Below are positions 1-10,262 of a DNA stretch of 64,000 nucleotides, piece by piece. Source of the DNA: Tateyamaria pelophila (GTDB lineage: Bacteria > Pseudomonadota > Alphaproteobacteria > Rhodobacterales > Rhodobacteraceae); assembly GCF_019966495.1 (NCBI RefSeq), contig NZ_JAIMIA010000005.1, positions 1-64,000 of the forward strand, written 5' to 3'. The first letter of the stretch is position 1. Every line of letters begins with the position of its first letter. A program made the position numbers and the translations under genes. Under the pieces are notes generated by a model, which ran no database searches, was not told where the DNA came from, and saw nothing but the letters and a program-made list of their open reading frames with translations.

Positions 1-78
1 ACATCACGCAATTTCCTGTCGATGATCAAACTGGCATCCGTCAGGCTGTGGATCGAGTTTTATGAGTCCGCTGCCTAG
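1..78 (+). pseudogene. C-terminal end of a transposase (probably IS5-like), cut by window edge
   Basis: Frame 1 from the first base reads 25 codons ending RLWIEFYESAA and a TAG stop. The NFLSMIKLASVRLW pattern resembles the C-terminal tail of IS5-family transposases as I recall it. Only the tail is inside the window, so I cannot say whether the element is intact. No matching terminal inverted repeat was recognised in the next 200 bases. The family assignment is inference from a very short stretch. Confidence 0.5.
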
Positions 79-310
79 TAAGACAGACCACCGCAGCGTA
101 GACATTCGACATCAATTTCCGAACTGACCGCGATGGTCCTTGCCCCTTCCAATCTGGAGCGTCACATGGGACCAAAAAGTAAGTTGTCCCCCAAGACAAC
201 AAACACAAGAGTCCCAATTGGCCTCGATTCGACAGTCGCAGAAGTGCGGCACAAGTTCTGTGAACACGTTCACAGAGCATAAGATTTAGTTAATTTTAAA
301 TGTCGAGTTT
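79..310. other. Intergenic stretch between transposase tail and crp-type gene
   Basis: No convincing gene is visible. A 79-codon frame on the minus strand has no ribosome binding site and no recognisable protein character. The stretch holds an isolated CRP-type palindrome (259-274) and the first half of a 15-base tandem duplication that continues into the end of the downstream gene. Confidence 0.5.
259..274. promoter_or_regulatory. CRP-like palindrome TGTGA-N6-TCACA
   Basis: The sequence matches the classical CRP half-site pair TGTGA and TCACA separated by six bases. The dyad extends to CTGTGAAC and GTTCACAG around a 2-base centre. It lies behind the 3' end of a Crp/Fnr-family gene rather than upstream of a visible promoter. 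It could be an orphan operator whose target was displaced by the adjacent insertion sequence, or simply a hairpin. The match is seen; function is inference. Confidence 0.4.
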
Positions 311-326
311 CTAAATGTCGAGTTTC
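298..326. repeat. 15-base tandem duplication covering the regulator's stop codon
   Basis: The 14-mer AAATGTCGAGTTTC occurs at 298-311 and again at 313-326, a period of 15 bases. The second copy encodes the last residues and stop of the Crp/Fnr-type gene. The first copy is therefore a duplicated 3' end lying outside the reading frame. It looks like replication slippage. Confidence 0.7.
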
Positions 327-949
327 GAACTTAAGGCGTCTTTGTCCAACACCTCGATCAAACCGCGCGACACCGATACGATCTCTTCACGCCTCCATTC
401 GGCCAGTGTCTTGGACACCATCTCGCGCGTTATGCCGACATAATCCGCCAATTGGGACTGCGACATCGCAATCTTTCCGCCCTCCCCTGCGAGAAAAAGC
501 GTCTTGGCCGCCAGACGGGCGGTCGGCGCGAGAAAGGCTTGTTCCTCGACTTGCCGGGCCAGCCATCGCAGGCGTTTCCCGGCCAGGCTCAACAATTCCG
601 CCGCCAGATGCGGTTGCACTTTGACAGCCTCCATCAGGCTGGATTGACGGATATAGCGCACGTGGCTTGCCTCGGTCGCTTCGATACGTGCTGTGCGTGG
701 ACCGGGATCAAAAAGCGCAATTTCGCCAAAAACACTTCTCGGGCGCAAGAGGTTTAATGAGAGTTTTCGACCTTCGACGGAAAACACACAGACTTCCAAA
801 AGACCGGCTTCAAGGATGAACAGGCGATCATCGTGCTCACCCTGCTCACACACCACCTCGCCAGCTTGCAGATGCAAGGATACGAAGCCTTTGTCAAAAA
901 CACGGCGCAGCTCATTCGAGGTCTCCAGAAAAAGAGTCGTTTGGTCCAT
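311..949 (-). CDS. Crp/Fnr-family transcriptional regulator
   Basis: The protein (212 aa from the chosen start) has an N-terminal cyclic-nucleotide-binding-type beta barrel (about residues 20-110, with FGEIALFDPGPRTA resembling the phosphate-binding cassette) and a C-terminal winged helix (QSQLADYVGITREMVSKTL as recognition region). The cysteine cluster of oxygen-sensing FNR is absent, so a Crp-like ligand or a redox-blind sensor is more likely. The longest frame begins at 1027, but MDQTTLF at 949 is a better start because the extra 26 residues are arginine-rich and unlike the family. It is divergent from the phasin-like gene and could control it; that link is inference. Confidence 0.8.
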   Translation of the reverse strand: MDQTTLFLETSNELRRVFDKGFVSLHLQAGEVVCEQGEHDDRLFILEAGLLEVCVFSVEGRKLSLNLLRPRSVFGEIALFDPGPRTARIEATEASHVRYIRQSSLMEAVKVQPHLAAELLSLAGKRLRWLARQVEEQAFLAPTARLAAKTLFLAGEGGKIAMSQSQLADYVGITREMVSKTLAEWRREEIVSVSRGLIEVLDKDALSSKLDI

Positions 950-1191
950 CAAAACACCGCCGCTTTTGCGTCTGTAGGTGCATCGGACAGACACGGTAGA
1001 ATGCACATTGTCAAACGTTGGCCGCAATCAGAACGCGTACATGCAACCCCTGTTCGAACTTCCGTCTTGTCATTTCCCAAAAAAGTCACCTTAACGATTC
1101 AGATCAAAGCCGCGCATGCGCACAACCGTTAGACTCCGGACCATCTCCAGACCGTGCGATGATGGCACGCAAATCTAAAGAAAGGCTCAAA

Positions 1192-1536
1192 ATGGCAAAG
1201 CACAAAGCCCCCTCCCTCGATCCCACTGCCTCTATGACCAGCGCCATGGTCACCTTTGGCCCGACCATGACCAAGGCTTGGTTCGGTCTTGCGAGCGAAT
1301 GCGCACAATTCGCTGTAAATCGTCTGCAACAGGATCTTGAGGCGCAACGTTCCCTGCTATCGTGCAAGACTCCCATTGATCTGGTGCAGCGGCAGTTTGA
1401 CTATTGTCAGGCCGTCTCACAACTCTGTGCGAACCAGTCTACCCGGATGTTTGAATTGATGACCGAAACGGTGCAACAAACGTCGGACGAGGCAAAACGG
1501 GACCATTCCCGTAAGTACGACGACATCCCACTCTGA
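1192..1536 (+). CDS. Phasin-like small protein
   Basis: The predicted protein has 114 residues, is largely helical and lacks a signal peptide. Its middle, with FGLASECAQFAVNRLQQDLEAQ and FDYCQAVSQLCANQSTRMFEL, follows the amphipathic helix pattern of alphaproteobacterial phasins, which coat polyhydroxyalkanoate granules and bind phospholipid surfaces. I chose ATG 1192 because AAAGAAAGG precedes it at good distance; ATG codons at 1159 and 1162 lack that. The gene stands alone and converges on the ribosomal operon, with a terminator hairpin between. The phasin assignment rests on pattern and size only. Confidence 0.6.
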   Translation: MAKHKAPSLDPTASMTSAMVTFGPTMTKAWFGLASECAQFAVNRLQQDLEAQRSLLSCKTPIDLVQRQFDYCQAVSQLCANQSTRMFELMTETVQQTSDEAKRDHSRKYDDIPL

Positions 1537-1550
1537 CGCGGTGTGCGAGC

Positions 1551-1583
1551 AAAAGAAAACCCCGGCTACTTTCGCAGCCGGGG
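1551..1583 (-). terminator. Terminator after rplW, possibly bidirectional
   Basis: CCCCGGCT (1560-1567) and AGCCGGGG (1576-1583) form a perfect 8-bp stem. Read on the minus strand it is followed by TTTTCTTTT, a classical intrinsic terminator tail, so it ends the rpsL-to-rplW transcript. On the plus strand it lies 23 bases after the phasin-like gene's stop without a T tract. Confidence 0.85.
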
Positions 1584-1613
1584 TCAAAGTCTGATCGGCG
1601 TTGCGCCCGAACC

Positions 1614-1910
1614 TTACAGCCCGGTGCTCACGTCGATTGTGTTGCCTTCTTCAAGCGTCACATACGCCTTCTTGACGTCTTTGCGCTTGCCCAGTTGACC
1701 GCGGAACCGTTTGACTTTGCCTTTGGTTATGGTCGTGTTCACGGCCTTCACCTTGACACCAAAGAGCGCTTCGACAGCCTCCTTGATCATCGGCTTATTG
1801 CTGTCGATCGCCACTTCGAACACAACGGCGCCATTTTCGGACGTCATTGTCGCTTTCTCTGTGATGATCGGCTTGCGGATCACATCGTAGTGTTCTGCCT
1901 TGGCACTCAT
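1614..1910 (-). CDS. rplW: 50S ribosomal protein L23
   Basis: This 98-residue protein has the L23 features [13 protein letters not shown] at the N-terminus and [10 protein letters not shown] and [11 protein letters not shown] in the second half. L23 binds 23S rRNA domain III at the exit tunnel and serves as docking site for trigger factor and SRP. Its ATG overlaps the rplD stop as ATGA, so translation is probably coupled. It is the last ribosomal gene in this transcript: a terminator follows about 30 bases on, and rplB, normally next, is absent from this position. Confidence 0.97.
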   Translation of the reverse strand: MSAKAEHYDVIRKPIITEKATMTSENGAVVFEVAIDSNKPMIKEAVEALFGVKVKAVNTTITKGKVKRFRGQLGKRKDVKKAYVTLEEGNTIDVSTGL

Positions 1911-2524
1911 TTCAAGCGAGCCTCCAGTGCTTCGATACCCGCTTTGGTGATCACCAGAGTGTCACGCTTGAGGATATCGTATACGTTTGCGCCCATCGAC
2001 GGCAGGATATCCAGACCTTCGATGTTGCGGGACGCGGCGAGGAAGTCTTCGTTCACAGATGCCCCGTCAATGACCAACGCGCGTTTCCAACCCAGATCCT
2101 TGACCTGTTTGGCCAAAGCTCCGGTTTTGCCGGATGTGGACGCGTCTTCGATCACCACCAACTCGCCTGCGGCCATTTTGGCGGACAGAGCGTGCTTGAG
2201 GCCCAGTTTACGGAACTTCTTGGTAAGGTCGTGGCCGTGCGAACGCACCACGGGACCCTTGTAGATACCACCACCGCGGAAGATCGGAGCAGACCGCGCG
2301 CCGTGGCGTGCGCCGCCGGTGCCCTTCTGACGATAGATCTTCTTGGTCGAATAGTTCACTTCGGACCGCGTCTTGACCTTGTGCGTACCAGCCTGCGCGT
2401 TGTTACGCTGCCAGCGAACGACGCGGTGCAGGATATCGGCGCGTGGTTCCAGACCAAACAGGTCTGCATCCAGCTCGATATCGCCCGCTTTGGCGCCGTC
2501 GAGTTTGATTACATCGAGTTTCAT
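1907..2524 (-). CDS. rplD: 50S ribosomal protein L4
   Basis: The 205-residue protein carries the L4 signature with the long tunnel loop rich in basic residues ([25 protein letters not shown] split around residues 65-90). L4 lines the exit tunnel and in many bacteria is the autoregulator of the S10 operon. The ATG overlaps the rplC stop (ATGA) and its own stop overlaps the rplW start. Length is normal for the family. Confidence 0.97.
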   Translation of the reverse strand: MKLDVIKLDGAKAGDIELDADLFGLEPRADILHRVVRWQRNNAQAGTHKVKTRSEVNYSTKKIYRQKGTGGARHGARSAPIFRGGGIYKGPVVRSHGHDLTKKFRKLGLKHALSAKMAAGELVVIEDASTSGKTGALAKQVKDLGWKRALVIDGASVNEDFLAASRNIEGLDILPSMGANVYDILKRDTLVITKAGIEALEARLK

Positions 2525-3384
2525 GCATCACCCTCTTTCTTCTGTGCTTCAGCAGCTTCTGCTTCGGCCACAGCATCCGTCTTTGCCTCTTCGGCCTCGG
2601 CGGCTTCCATTGCGGCTTGCTCTTCTGCGGCGGCTGCTGCGGCGGCTTCTTCGGCCTCTGCGGCGGCTGCGGCTGCAGCTTCTTCAGCGGCTTTGGCTGC
2701 TTCTTCGCGGGCAGATTTCAGAGCTGCGGGCAGGATTGCGTTTTCAGGGAACGGCTTTTTGACCGCGTCCTTGACGGTCACCCAACCACCTTTTGATCCG
2801 GGCACGGCGCCCTTGATCATGATCAGACCACGATCGGAGTCGGTGCGCACAACCTGAAGGTTCTGCGTTGTCACCTTGGCCGCACCCATGTGACCGGCCA
2901 TTTTCTTGCCTTTGAAAACCTTACCGGGATCCTGACACTGACCTGTCGAGCCGTGCGAACGGTGCGAGATCGAAACACCGTGCGAAGCACGCAGTCCGCC
3001 GAAGTTGTGGCGTTTCATGGCGCCGGCAAAGCCTTTACCAATCGATGTGCCCGTGACGTCGACGAACTGACCTTCGAAATAGTGATCGGCGATGATTTCT
3101 TCACCAACACCGATCAGATTGTCTTCGGTCACGCGAAACTCGACCAACTTCCGCTTGGGCTCAACCTTTTGGGCGGCGAAGTGGCCGCGCATGGCTTTGC
3201 TCACGCGTTTCACTTTTGGCGACCCGGCGCCAAGTGTCACAGCGGTGTAGCCGTCCTTGTCCGATGTACGGTTGCCGACAACCTGAAGGCCGTCCATCTG
3301 AAGCACGGTCACAGGAATCTGTTTGCCATCTTCCATGAACAGGCGGGTCATGCCGACTTTTTTTGCGAGTATTCCAGAGCGCAT
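2521..3384 (-). CDS. rplC: 50S ribosomal protein L3 with long Ala/Glu-rich tail
   Basis: Residues 1-210 are a standard L3 ([14 protein letters not shown] start; glutamine-containing [20 protein letters not shown] loop that reaches the peptidyl transferase centre). From about residue 222 the protein adds some 65 residues almost entirely of Ala, Glu and a few Lys, ending AQKKEGDA; usual L3 is about 210 residues. The tail is predicted helical and strongly acidic, and would project from the ribosome or be trimmed. AAGGGGGG precedes the ATG. It lies between rpsJ and rplD in the classical order. Confidence 0.96.
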   Translation of the reverse strand: MRSGILAKKVGMTRLFMEDGKQIPVTVLQMDGLQVVGNRTSDKDGYTAVTLGAGSPKVKRVSKAMRGHFAAQKVEPKRKLVEFRVTEDNLIGVGEEIIADHYFEGQFVDVTGTSIGKGFAGAMKRHNFGGLRASHGVSISHRSHGSTGQCQDPGKVFKGKKMAGHMGAAKVTTQNLQVVRTDSDRGLIMIKGAVPGSKGGWVTVKDAVKKPFPENAILPAALKSAREEAAKAAEEAAAAAAAEAEEAAAAAAAEEQAAMEAAEAEEAKTDAVAEAEAAEAQKKEGDA

Positions 3385-3398
3385 ATTCTATACCCCCC

Positions 3399-3719
3399 TT
3401 ATGACTGCAATTTGATCTCGACATCCACACCAGCGGCGAGGTCGAGCTTCATCAGCGCGTCAACGGTCTGGGGGGTCGGATCAACGATGTCGAGCAGACG
3501 CTTGTGCGTCCGGATCTCGAACTGGTCACGGGATTTCTTGTCAACGTGGGGACCACGCAGAACGGTGAACTTTTCGATTTTGTTCGGCAGCGGGATCGGG
3601 CCGCGCACGGACGCACCGGTACGTTTGGCGGTGTTTACGATTTCCTGTGTGGACGCATCCAGCACACGGTAATCAAACGCCTTCAAACGGATGCGGATAT
3701 TTTGGCTTTGCATTGCCAT
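3399..3719 (-). CDS. rpsJ: 30S ribosomal protein S10 (NusE)
   Basis: At 106 residues this matches S10 closely: [16 protein letters not shown], the [19 protein letters not shown] loop and [12 protein letters not shown]10 sits in the 30S head and doubles as NusE, the partner of NusB and NusG in antitermination. AAGGGAA precedes ATG 3719, favouring it over the ATG two codons later. In this genome it follows tuf directly, joining the str and S10 operons. Confidence 0.97.
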   Translation of the reverse strand: MAMQSQNIRIRLKAFDYRVLDASTQEIVNTAKRTGASVRGPIPLPNKIEKFTVLRGPHVDKKSRDQFEIRTHKRLLDIVDPTPQTVDALMKLDLAAGVDVEIKLQS

Positions 3720-3801
3720 TATCGTGTTCCCTTATTCGGGTCTTTCAACGGAGAGGAGGAGCATCGCTCATCGGTGCCCCTCATCGCGTCTGTTTTTTGT
3801 A

Positions 3802-3824
3802 AAGGCGGACCACGGGTCCGCCTT
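3802..3824 (-). other. Hairpin between tuf and rpsJ (distal of two)
   Basis: AAGGCGGACC and GGTCCGCCTT pair perfectly over 10 bp around a 3-base loop. On the minus strand it is followed by TAC and an A run, not a T tract, so a full intrinsic terminator is unlikely. It more probably stabilises the tuf 3' end or attenuates read-through into rpsJ. Confidence 0.6.
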
Positions 3825-3838
3825 GCATATCCGGGGTC

Positions 3839-3860
3839 GGGCGCACCTGAGGGCGCGCCC
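3839..3860 (-). other. Hairpin just behind tuf stop codon
   Basis: On the minus strand GGGCGCGCC, CTCA and GGTGCGCCC form a 9-bp stem with one G-U pair, starting 8 bases after the tuf stop. On the plus strand the same position would be an A-C mismatch, which argues that the structure works in minus-strand RNA. Confidence 0.6.
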
Positions 3861-3868
3861 TGTCCGTT

Positions 3869-5044
<1,176 letters not shown>

Positions 5045-5076
5045 GATGGCCTCCTTGAGTTGGATGGCGGAGCAAG

Positions 5077-5109
5077 CCCCGCCCTTACCGAGTTGTGGGT
5101 AGGGCGGGG
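5077..5109 (-). other. GC-rich hairpin in fusA-tuf gap
   Basis: CCCCGCCCTTACC at 5077-5089 pairs with GGTAGGGCGGGG at 5098-5109 with one bulged base, in the 81-base gap between fusA and tuf. No T tract follows on the minus strand. It may be a processing or attenuation structure that lets tuf be expressed separately from fusA. Confidence 0.6.
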
Positions 5110-5125
5110 TATTCCCGCCATCCCG

Positions 5126-7246
5126 TTATGCGTATTTCGACTGGATCTCTTCCGAGATGTTCGACGGAACCGGTTCGTAGTGGCTGAACTGCATCGTGAA
5201 GTTCGCACGACCCGACGACATCGACCGCAAGGTGTTGATGTAGCCGAACATGTTTGCCAGCGGCACCTGTGCGTCAATCGCGATGGCATTGCCACGTGTA
5301 TCCTGACCCTGAACCTGACCGCGACGCGACGTCAGATCGCCGATGATGCCGCCTGTGTAGTCTTCAGGCGTCACAACTTCGACTTTCATGATCGGCTCGA
5401 GCAGTTTCGCGCCCGCTTTGCGCATGCCTTCACGCATGCCCATACGTGCAGCGATTTCAAAGGCCAGAACGGACGAGTCAACATCGTGGAACTTGCCGTC
5501 GATCAGGGCCACCTTGAAGTCGATCACCGGGAAACCGGCCAGAGGACCGCTGTCCATGACAGAATTGATGCCTTTTTCGACACCCGGAATGTATTCCTTG
5601 GGCACGGAACCACCGACGATGCGGGACTCGAACGAATAGCCTTCGCCTGGCTCTGTCGGCGAGATGATCAGTTTCACTTCGGCGAACTGCCCCGAACCAC
5701 CCGATTGTTTCTTGTGGGTGTAGGTATGCTCGACCTCGTGGCCGATGGTCTCGCGGTAGGCCACTTGCGGGGCACCGATGTTGGCTTCGACCTTGAACTC
5801 GCGCTTGAGACGATCCACCAGAATATCGAGGTGAAGTTCGCCCATGCCTTTCATGATGGTCTGACCGGATTCCAGGTCAGTTTCCACGCGGAAGGATGGA
5901 TCTTCGGCGGCCAGACGTTGAAGGCCCATCGACATTTTCTCTTGGTCAGCCTTGGTTTTGGGCTCAACGGCGATCTCGATCACTGGATCAGGGAACGTCA
6001 TCGTTTCCAGAACCACAGGATCGTTGACGGCGCAAAGCGTGTCACCGGTTGTGGTGTCCTTCAAGCCGGCAAGCGCGATGATATCGCCCGAGAACGCTTC
6101 CGTGATTTCCTCACGGTCGTTCGAGTGCATCATCATCATACGGCCAACGCGCTCTTTACGCTGTTTGGTCGAGTTCAGAAGCGTATCACCCTTGTTCAGC
6201 ACGCCCGAGTAGATTCGTGTGAATGTCAGCGTGCCAACGAACGGGTCGTTCATGATTTTGAACGCCAGACCAGAGAATGCCATGGTGTCATCCGCGCGGC
6301 GCGGAATGTTGCGTGTTTCTGTCTCGTCACCGGGTTTGAAACCCATGTAATCCACAACGTCCATCGGCGATGGCAGATAGTCGATCACGGCGTTGAGCAA
6401 AGGCTGCACACCCTTGTTCTTGAACGCCGAACCACACAGAACGGGAATGAATTTAATCGCAAGCGTACCGGCACGGATCAGACGGCGAAGTGTCGGGACG
6501 TCCGGCTCTTCGCCGTCCATCAGATACTTCTCCATCTCATCGTCGTCCATTTCGACAGCGACTTCGATCATCTTGGCGCGCCATTCGTCGGCTTGCGCTT
6601 TCAAGCTGTCACGGATCGGCTTTTTGACCCAGGACGCGCCCAGATCTTCGCCTTCCCAGACCCATTCTTCCATGGTGACCAGATCGACCATGCCTTCCAG
6701 CTCGGTCTCTGACCCAATCGGGATCTGGATCGGGCACGGTGTGGCACCTGTACGATCTTTGATCATATGAACGCAGTTGAAGAAATCAGCGCCGATCTTG
6801 TCCATCTTGTTGACGAACACGATACGCGGCACCTTGTAGCGGTCAGCTTGACGCCAAACGGTTTCAGTCTGAGGCTCAACACCGGCGTTGGCGTCCAGAA
6901 CGGCAACTGCACCATCGAGAACCGCCAGCGAACGCTCAACTTCAATGGTGAAGTCCACGTGGCCGGGGGTGTCGATGATGTTCATACGGTGCTTGGGCGT
7001 GTCTGGCGTTTCACCGTCTTCGGTGCGCTCCCAGAAGGTTGTGGTCGCAGCCGAAGTGATCGTGATGCCACGCTCTTGTTCCTGCTCCATCCAGTCCATG
7101 GTGGCTGCACCATCGTGCACCTCACCGATATTGTGGGACTTGCCTGTATAAAACAGGATGCGTTCCGAACATGTGGTTTTGCCGGCATCAATGTGAGCCA
7201 TGATGCCAAAGTTGCGGTAGCGGTCGAGCGGATAATCGCGTGCCAT
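5126..7246 (-). CDS. fusA: Elongation factor G
   Basis: The 706-residue translocase has the P loop AHIDAGKTT (17-25), the DTPGHVDFT switch II, the NKMDK specificity motif and the C-terminal domains ([36 protein letters not shown]). It catalyses GTP-dependent translocation and, with RRF, ribosome recycling. AGGAAG precedes the ATG. It sits 26 bases downstream of rpsG in the str operon. Length and motifs are normal. Confidence 0.98.
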   Translation of the reverse strand: MARDYPLDRYRNFGIMAHIDAGKTTCSERILFYTGKSHNIGEVHDGAATMDWMEQEQERGITITSAATTTFWERTEDGETPDTPKHRMNIIDTPGHVDFTIEVERSLAVLDGAVAVLDANAGVEPQTETVWRQADRYKVPRIVFVNKMDKIGADFFNCVHMIKDRTGATPCPIQIPIGSETELEGMVDLVTMEEWVWEGEDLGASWVKKPIRDSLKAQADEWRAKMIEVAVEMDDDEMEKYLMDGEEPDVPTLRRLIRAGTLAIKFIPVLCGSAFKNKGVQPLLNAVIDYLPSPMDVVDYMGFKPGDETETRNIPRRADDTMAFSGLAFKIMNDPFVGTLTFTRIYSGVLNKGDTLLNSTKQRKERVGRMMMMHSNDREEITEAFSGDIIALAGLKDTTTGDTLCAVNDPVVLETMTFPDPVIEIAVEPKTKADQEKMSMGLQRLAAEDPSFRVETDLESGQTIMKGMGELHLDILVDRLKREFKVEANIGAPQVAYRETIGHEVEHTYTHKKQSGGSGQFAEVKLIISPTEPGEGYSFESRIVGGSVPKEYIPGVEKGINSVMDSGPLAGFPVIDFKVALIDGKFHDVDSSVLAFEIAARMGMREGMRKAGAKLLEPIMKVEVVTPEDYTGGIIGDLTSRRGQVQGQDTRGNAIAIDAQVPLANMFGYINTLRSMSSGRANFTMQFSHYEPVPSNISEEIQSKYA

Positions 7247-7272
7247 GGGGCTGCTTCCTCAGGAGATCAGTT

Positions 7273-7743
<471 letters not shown>

Positions 7744-7755
7744 CTACTGCTCTCC

Positions 7756-8127
7756 TTATTTGGGACGCTTGGCGCCGTATTTCGAACGGCGTTGCTTACG
7801 GTCTTTGACGCCCTGGGTGTCGAGGACACCGCGCAGGATGTGGTAACGCACACCGGGAAGGTCTTTGACACGACCGCCGCGGATCAGAACAACGGAGTGT
7901 TCCTGCAAGTTGTGGCTCTCACCCGGAATGTAGCTGATAACCTCAAAACCATTGGTCAGGCGCACCTTGGCAACCTTACGCATGGCCGAGTTCGGCTTTT
8001 TGGGTGTCGTTGTATAAACGCGCGTGCACACACCCCGCTTTTGCGGGTTGCCTTCGAGGTGAAGGGACTTCGAGCGTTTTACTTTGGGCTGGCGCGGCTT
8101 GCGGATCAGCTGTTGGATCGTTGGCAT
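7756..8127 (-). CDS. rpsL: 30S ribosomal protein S12
   Basis: The true start is ATG 8127 ([12 protein letters not shown]), giving the family length of 123 residues; an upstream in-frame start at 8298 would add 57 unrelated residues. The decoding-centre loops TPKKPNSA (Lys43) and [13 protein letters not shown] (Lys88 region) are of wild-type form, so no streptomycin-resistance substitution is seen. It is the first gene of the transcript driven by the promoter at 8350-8378. Confidence 0.97.
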   Translation of the reverse strand: MPTIQQLIRKPRQPKVKRSKSLHLEGNPQKRGVCTRVYTTTPKKPNSAMRKVAKVRLTNGFEVISYIPGESHNLQEHSVVLIRGGRVKDLPGVRYHILRGVLDTQGVKDRKQRRSKYGAKRPK

Positions 8128-8460
8128 TGCAGGTCTTTTCCCCGTCTCATCAACATATGTCGTGCGGGGCGGCCCCGCGGTTTCAATACATCGCTCCTGT
8201 GCGTCCACAAAAGCGCAAAAACCGCTATCGCTCCCATGAGGGGCGACGCGGTGGGTTTCCAGAGGATCGGGCCAATGCAAAGGCCGGATCGTGTCCACTT
8301 CGGTTCTGATTTCGGTCCTGAGGCGTTAACCCCTTCCCGAGATAGCGGGCGTATAGGGGGAGTCGGGGGTGGTGTCAACAGCCACACGCGGCTTGCGCAT
8401 CCTTGTGACGCTGATGCAAACTCAACGGCGTAACTGGCTTGGAATACAGGGGCAATCAGG
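8128..8460. other. rpsL upstream region
   Basis: The stretch holds the rpsL promoter at 8350-8378 and an implied leader of roughly 200 bases on the minus strand. No protein-like reading frame stands out; in-frame codons upstream of rpsL are not S12-like. The plus-strand side contains the short approach to the rhamnosyltransferase gene. Confidence 0.6.
8350..8378 (-). promoter_or_regulatory. Sigma70-type promoter of the rpsL-to-rplW operon
   Basis: On the minus strand TTGACA (8373-8378) and TATACG (8350-8355) are separated by exactly 17 bases. The -35 box is perfect and the -10 has four of six consensus bases. Transcription would start near 8343 and run into rpsL. Confidence 0.75.
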
Positions 8461-9270
8461 ATGCAAGTAATCGGGTTGTGTCGATTTTCCTACCCCGCGA
8501 TCGGCGGCTTTCAAATCGACTTCGACAGCTTCCAAAGTAAACTCGATTATCTGTACGCGCCTGCACGCCTGAATGAGCGTTTTGCGACGTTTGAAACGAT
8601 CACCCTGCCCTCGTTGCGCGCCCAGACTGACCCGGACTTCACCCTTGTCGTGGTGATTGGCGAAACGTTGCCCGACACCTATCGCAACCGCCTGGAAAGC
8701 TTGCTGGAGGACGTCCCGCAAGCCGTGATCCAGACTCATGCCCCGGCCCAACATCGTCCGATCATGAAAAAGATCATCAACAGCGTGCGCACGGACCACA
8801 GCACGCCCTGCCTGCAATTTCGCATGGATGATGACGATGCCGTGGCCGTGGATTTTGTACAGCGGCTGCGGCATGTAGCACGGGATGTTCAAGCGCTCGT
8901 CGCACTCAAGGACCTGTTGGCCATTGACTTCAATCGCGGGTTCATCGTCCAGCCGGGGCCCAAAGGGATCGCTGCGGCGAAAACCACGATCCCCTATCAA
9001 ACGGCCGGGCTCGCCATGATGGTGCCTCCGGCCTCGCGCTTGACGGTGATGAACTTTGCCCATCACAAACTCGCCGAGCGGATGACCACGGTCACTCTCA
9101 CCGACAGTGTCATGATGCTGCGGGGGCACAATGCGTTCAACGATTCGCGTCAGGGCCGATCCGCAAGGCAGCATGAACTGACCCTCATGGATGAGACAGA
9201 CGAAGCGCTGATGCGCGAACGCTTCAACATTGACTGTGACGCCGTACGCGCCGCATTTTCAGCGCTTTGA
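8461..9270 (+). CDS. Putative rhamnosyltransferase family protein
   Basis: The 269-residue protein begins MQVIGLCRFSYPAIGGF and contains a run of four aspartates (FRMDDDDAVA, near residue 120) typical of metal-nucleotide binding in GT-A glycosyltransferases, plus TLPSLRAQTDPDF. This pattern fits the putative rhamnosyltransferase family common in Rhodobacteraceae. No signal peptide or membrane segment is present, so it acts in the cytoplasm, probably on a surface polysaccharide or protein. The sugar is not deducible. Its end overlaps the convergent DMT gene by 12 bases. Confidence 0.75.
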   Translation: MQVIGLCRFSYPAIGGFQIDFDSFQSKLDYLYAPARLNERFATFETITLPSLRAQTDPDFTLVVVIGETLPDTYRNRLESLLEDVPQAVIQTHAPAQHRPIMKKIINSVRTDHSTPCLQFRMDDDDAVAVDFVQRLRHVARDVQALVALKDLLAIDFNRGFIVQPGPKGIAAAKTTIPYQTAGLAMMVPPASRLTVMNFAHHKLAERMTTVTLTDSVMMLRGHNAFNDSRQGRSARQHELTLMDETDEALMRERFNIDCDAVRAAFSAL

Positions 9271-10167
9271 AAGAGCCCGCTCGCGGTACAGCGTAAACAG
9301 CCCGGTGGCGACCACGATCCCGGCCCCCAGCAAGGTCAGGGCACTTGGCCAGTCGTCGAACACCACCCAGCCCAGCACCAGCGCCCAGATCAGGCCAGTA
9401 TAGCGAAAGGGGGCAATTAGTGTAATCTCGCCGATACGCATGACGCGCACCGAGAAGAAATACGCACCAATGATCAAGACAGATGCCCCACCGATCAACA
9501 CCGCAAGACGCGGCGTAATCGGAACCCATTCCGTCGCCGTCGAGGCCACCCCGGCGAACAGCATGACCGTCACGGCAGCCACGAATGTGACAGTCATCGA
9601 CGGCACACCCGGCGTGAGTTTGCGTGTCACCAGATCCCGGACCGTCACGCAGGCCACGGCAATCAACGCATAGAGTGACCAGATGCTGAATCCTTCCGCA
9701 CCCGGCCGCACAATCAGCAGCATGCCGATGAAACCCAACAGAATCGCCGCCATGCGCCTCCATCCCAAGGGCTCCCCAAAGAACAAAGCTGCGCCAACGG
9801 CCACCGTCAGGGGCAGGACCTGAAGGATGGCAGTGACATTGGCCAGGGGCAGATTAAGAAGTGCCGTAATGAAGAAATAGGCTGCGCCGACCTCGGCCAC
9901 CGACCGAATGCCGATCAGCACCCAATCCCTGCGGGCAATGTTGAAATGCAACGCGCGCAGATATCGCGCCAGCATCAGGATCAGCAACGATGACAGCACG
10001 CCCCGAAGGAACAAGAGCTGCATCAGCGGCACGGCACCGTCAGTCAATTTGATCAGCGTATCGTTCAGCGTGAAACACGCCATCGACGCTATCATCAGGA
10101 CCACACCGGTCATATTCGGAGACATTGGCATGTCGGAGCGGTAGCACCGGTTTGCATATCGCGCCAT
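9259..10167 (-). CDS. DMT-superfamily (EamA) permease
   Basis: About ten hydrophobic segments in two repeated halves mark an EamA-type drug/metabolite transporter. The N-terminal half begins near MTGVVLMIASMACFTLNDTL and the second EamA repeat starts around SIWSLYALIAV. Such inner-membrane proteins export amino acids, metabolites or drugs; the substrate is not deducible. An internal start at 10131 (MPMSPN) is as plausible as 10167, since neither has a strong ribosome binding site. It stands downstream of no obvious partner. Confidence 0.8.
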   Translation of the reverse strand: MARYANRCYRSDMPMSPNMTGVVLMIASMACFTLNDTLIKLTDGAVPLMQLLFLRGVLSSLLILMLARYLRALHFNIARRDWVLIGIRSVAEVGAAYFFITALLNLPLANVTAILQVLPLTVAVGAALFFGEPLGWRRMAAILLGFIGMLLIVRPGAEGFSIWSLYALIAVACVTVRDLVTRKLTPGVPSMTVTFVAAVTVMLFAGVASTATEWVPITPRLAVLIGGASVLIIGAYFFSVRVMRIGEITLIAPFRYTGLIWALVLGWVVFDDWPSALTLLGAGIVVATGLFTLYRERALSKR

Positions 10168-10262
10168 GGAAATCGCGCGCCTGCTCCGCGCAGAATGCGG
10201 GCAAACGAAGCCGTCCAGATTTGCATCTTTCCGCTTTCCGTCTCGCAGACACTGCGCACAAA

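Noticed and set aside
41-280. 79-codon frame on the minus strand
   Set aside because: No ribosome binding site, cysteine- and arginine-rich mixed composition without protein character, and it overlaps the transposase tail and the CRP-like palindrome.
1091-1107. FNR-like site between the regulator and phasin genes
   Set aside because: TTAAC and ATCAA half-sites are 7 bases apart instead of 4, so the match to the FNR/DNR consensus fails.
8422-9174. 250-codon minus-strand frame opposite the rhamnosyltransferase gene
   Set aside because: The plus-strand frame has a recognisable glycosyltransferase motif and starts at the right place; the minus frame is histidine/arginine-rich shadow.
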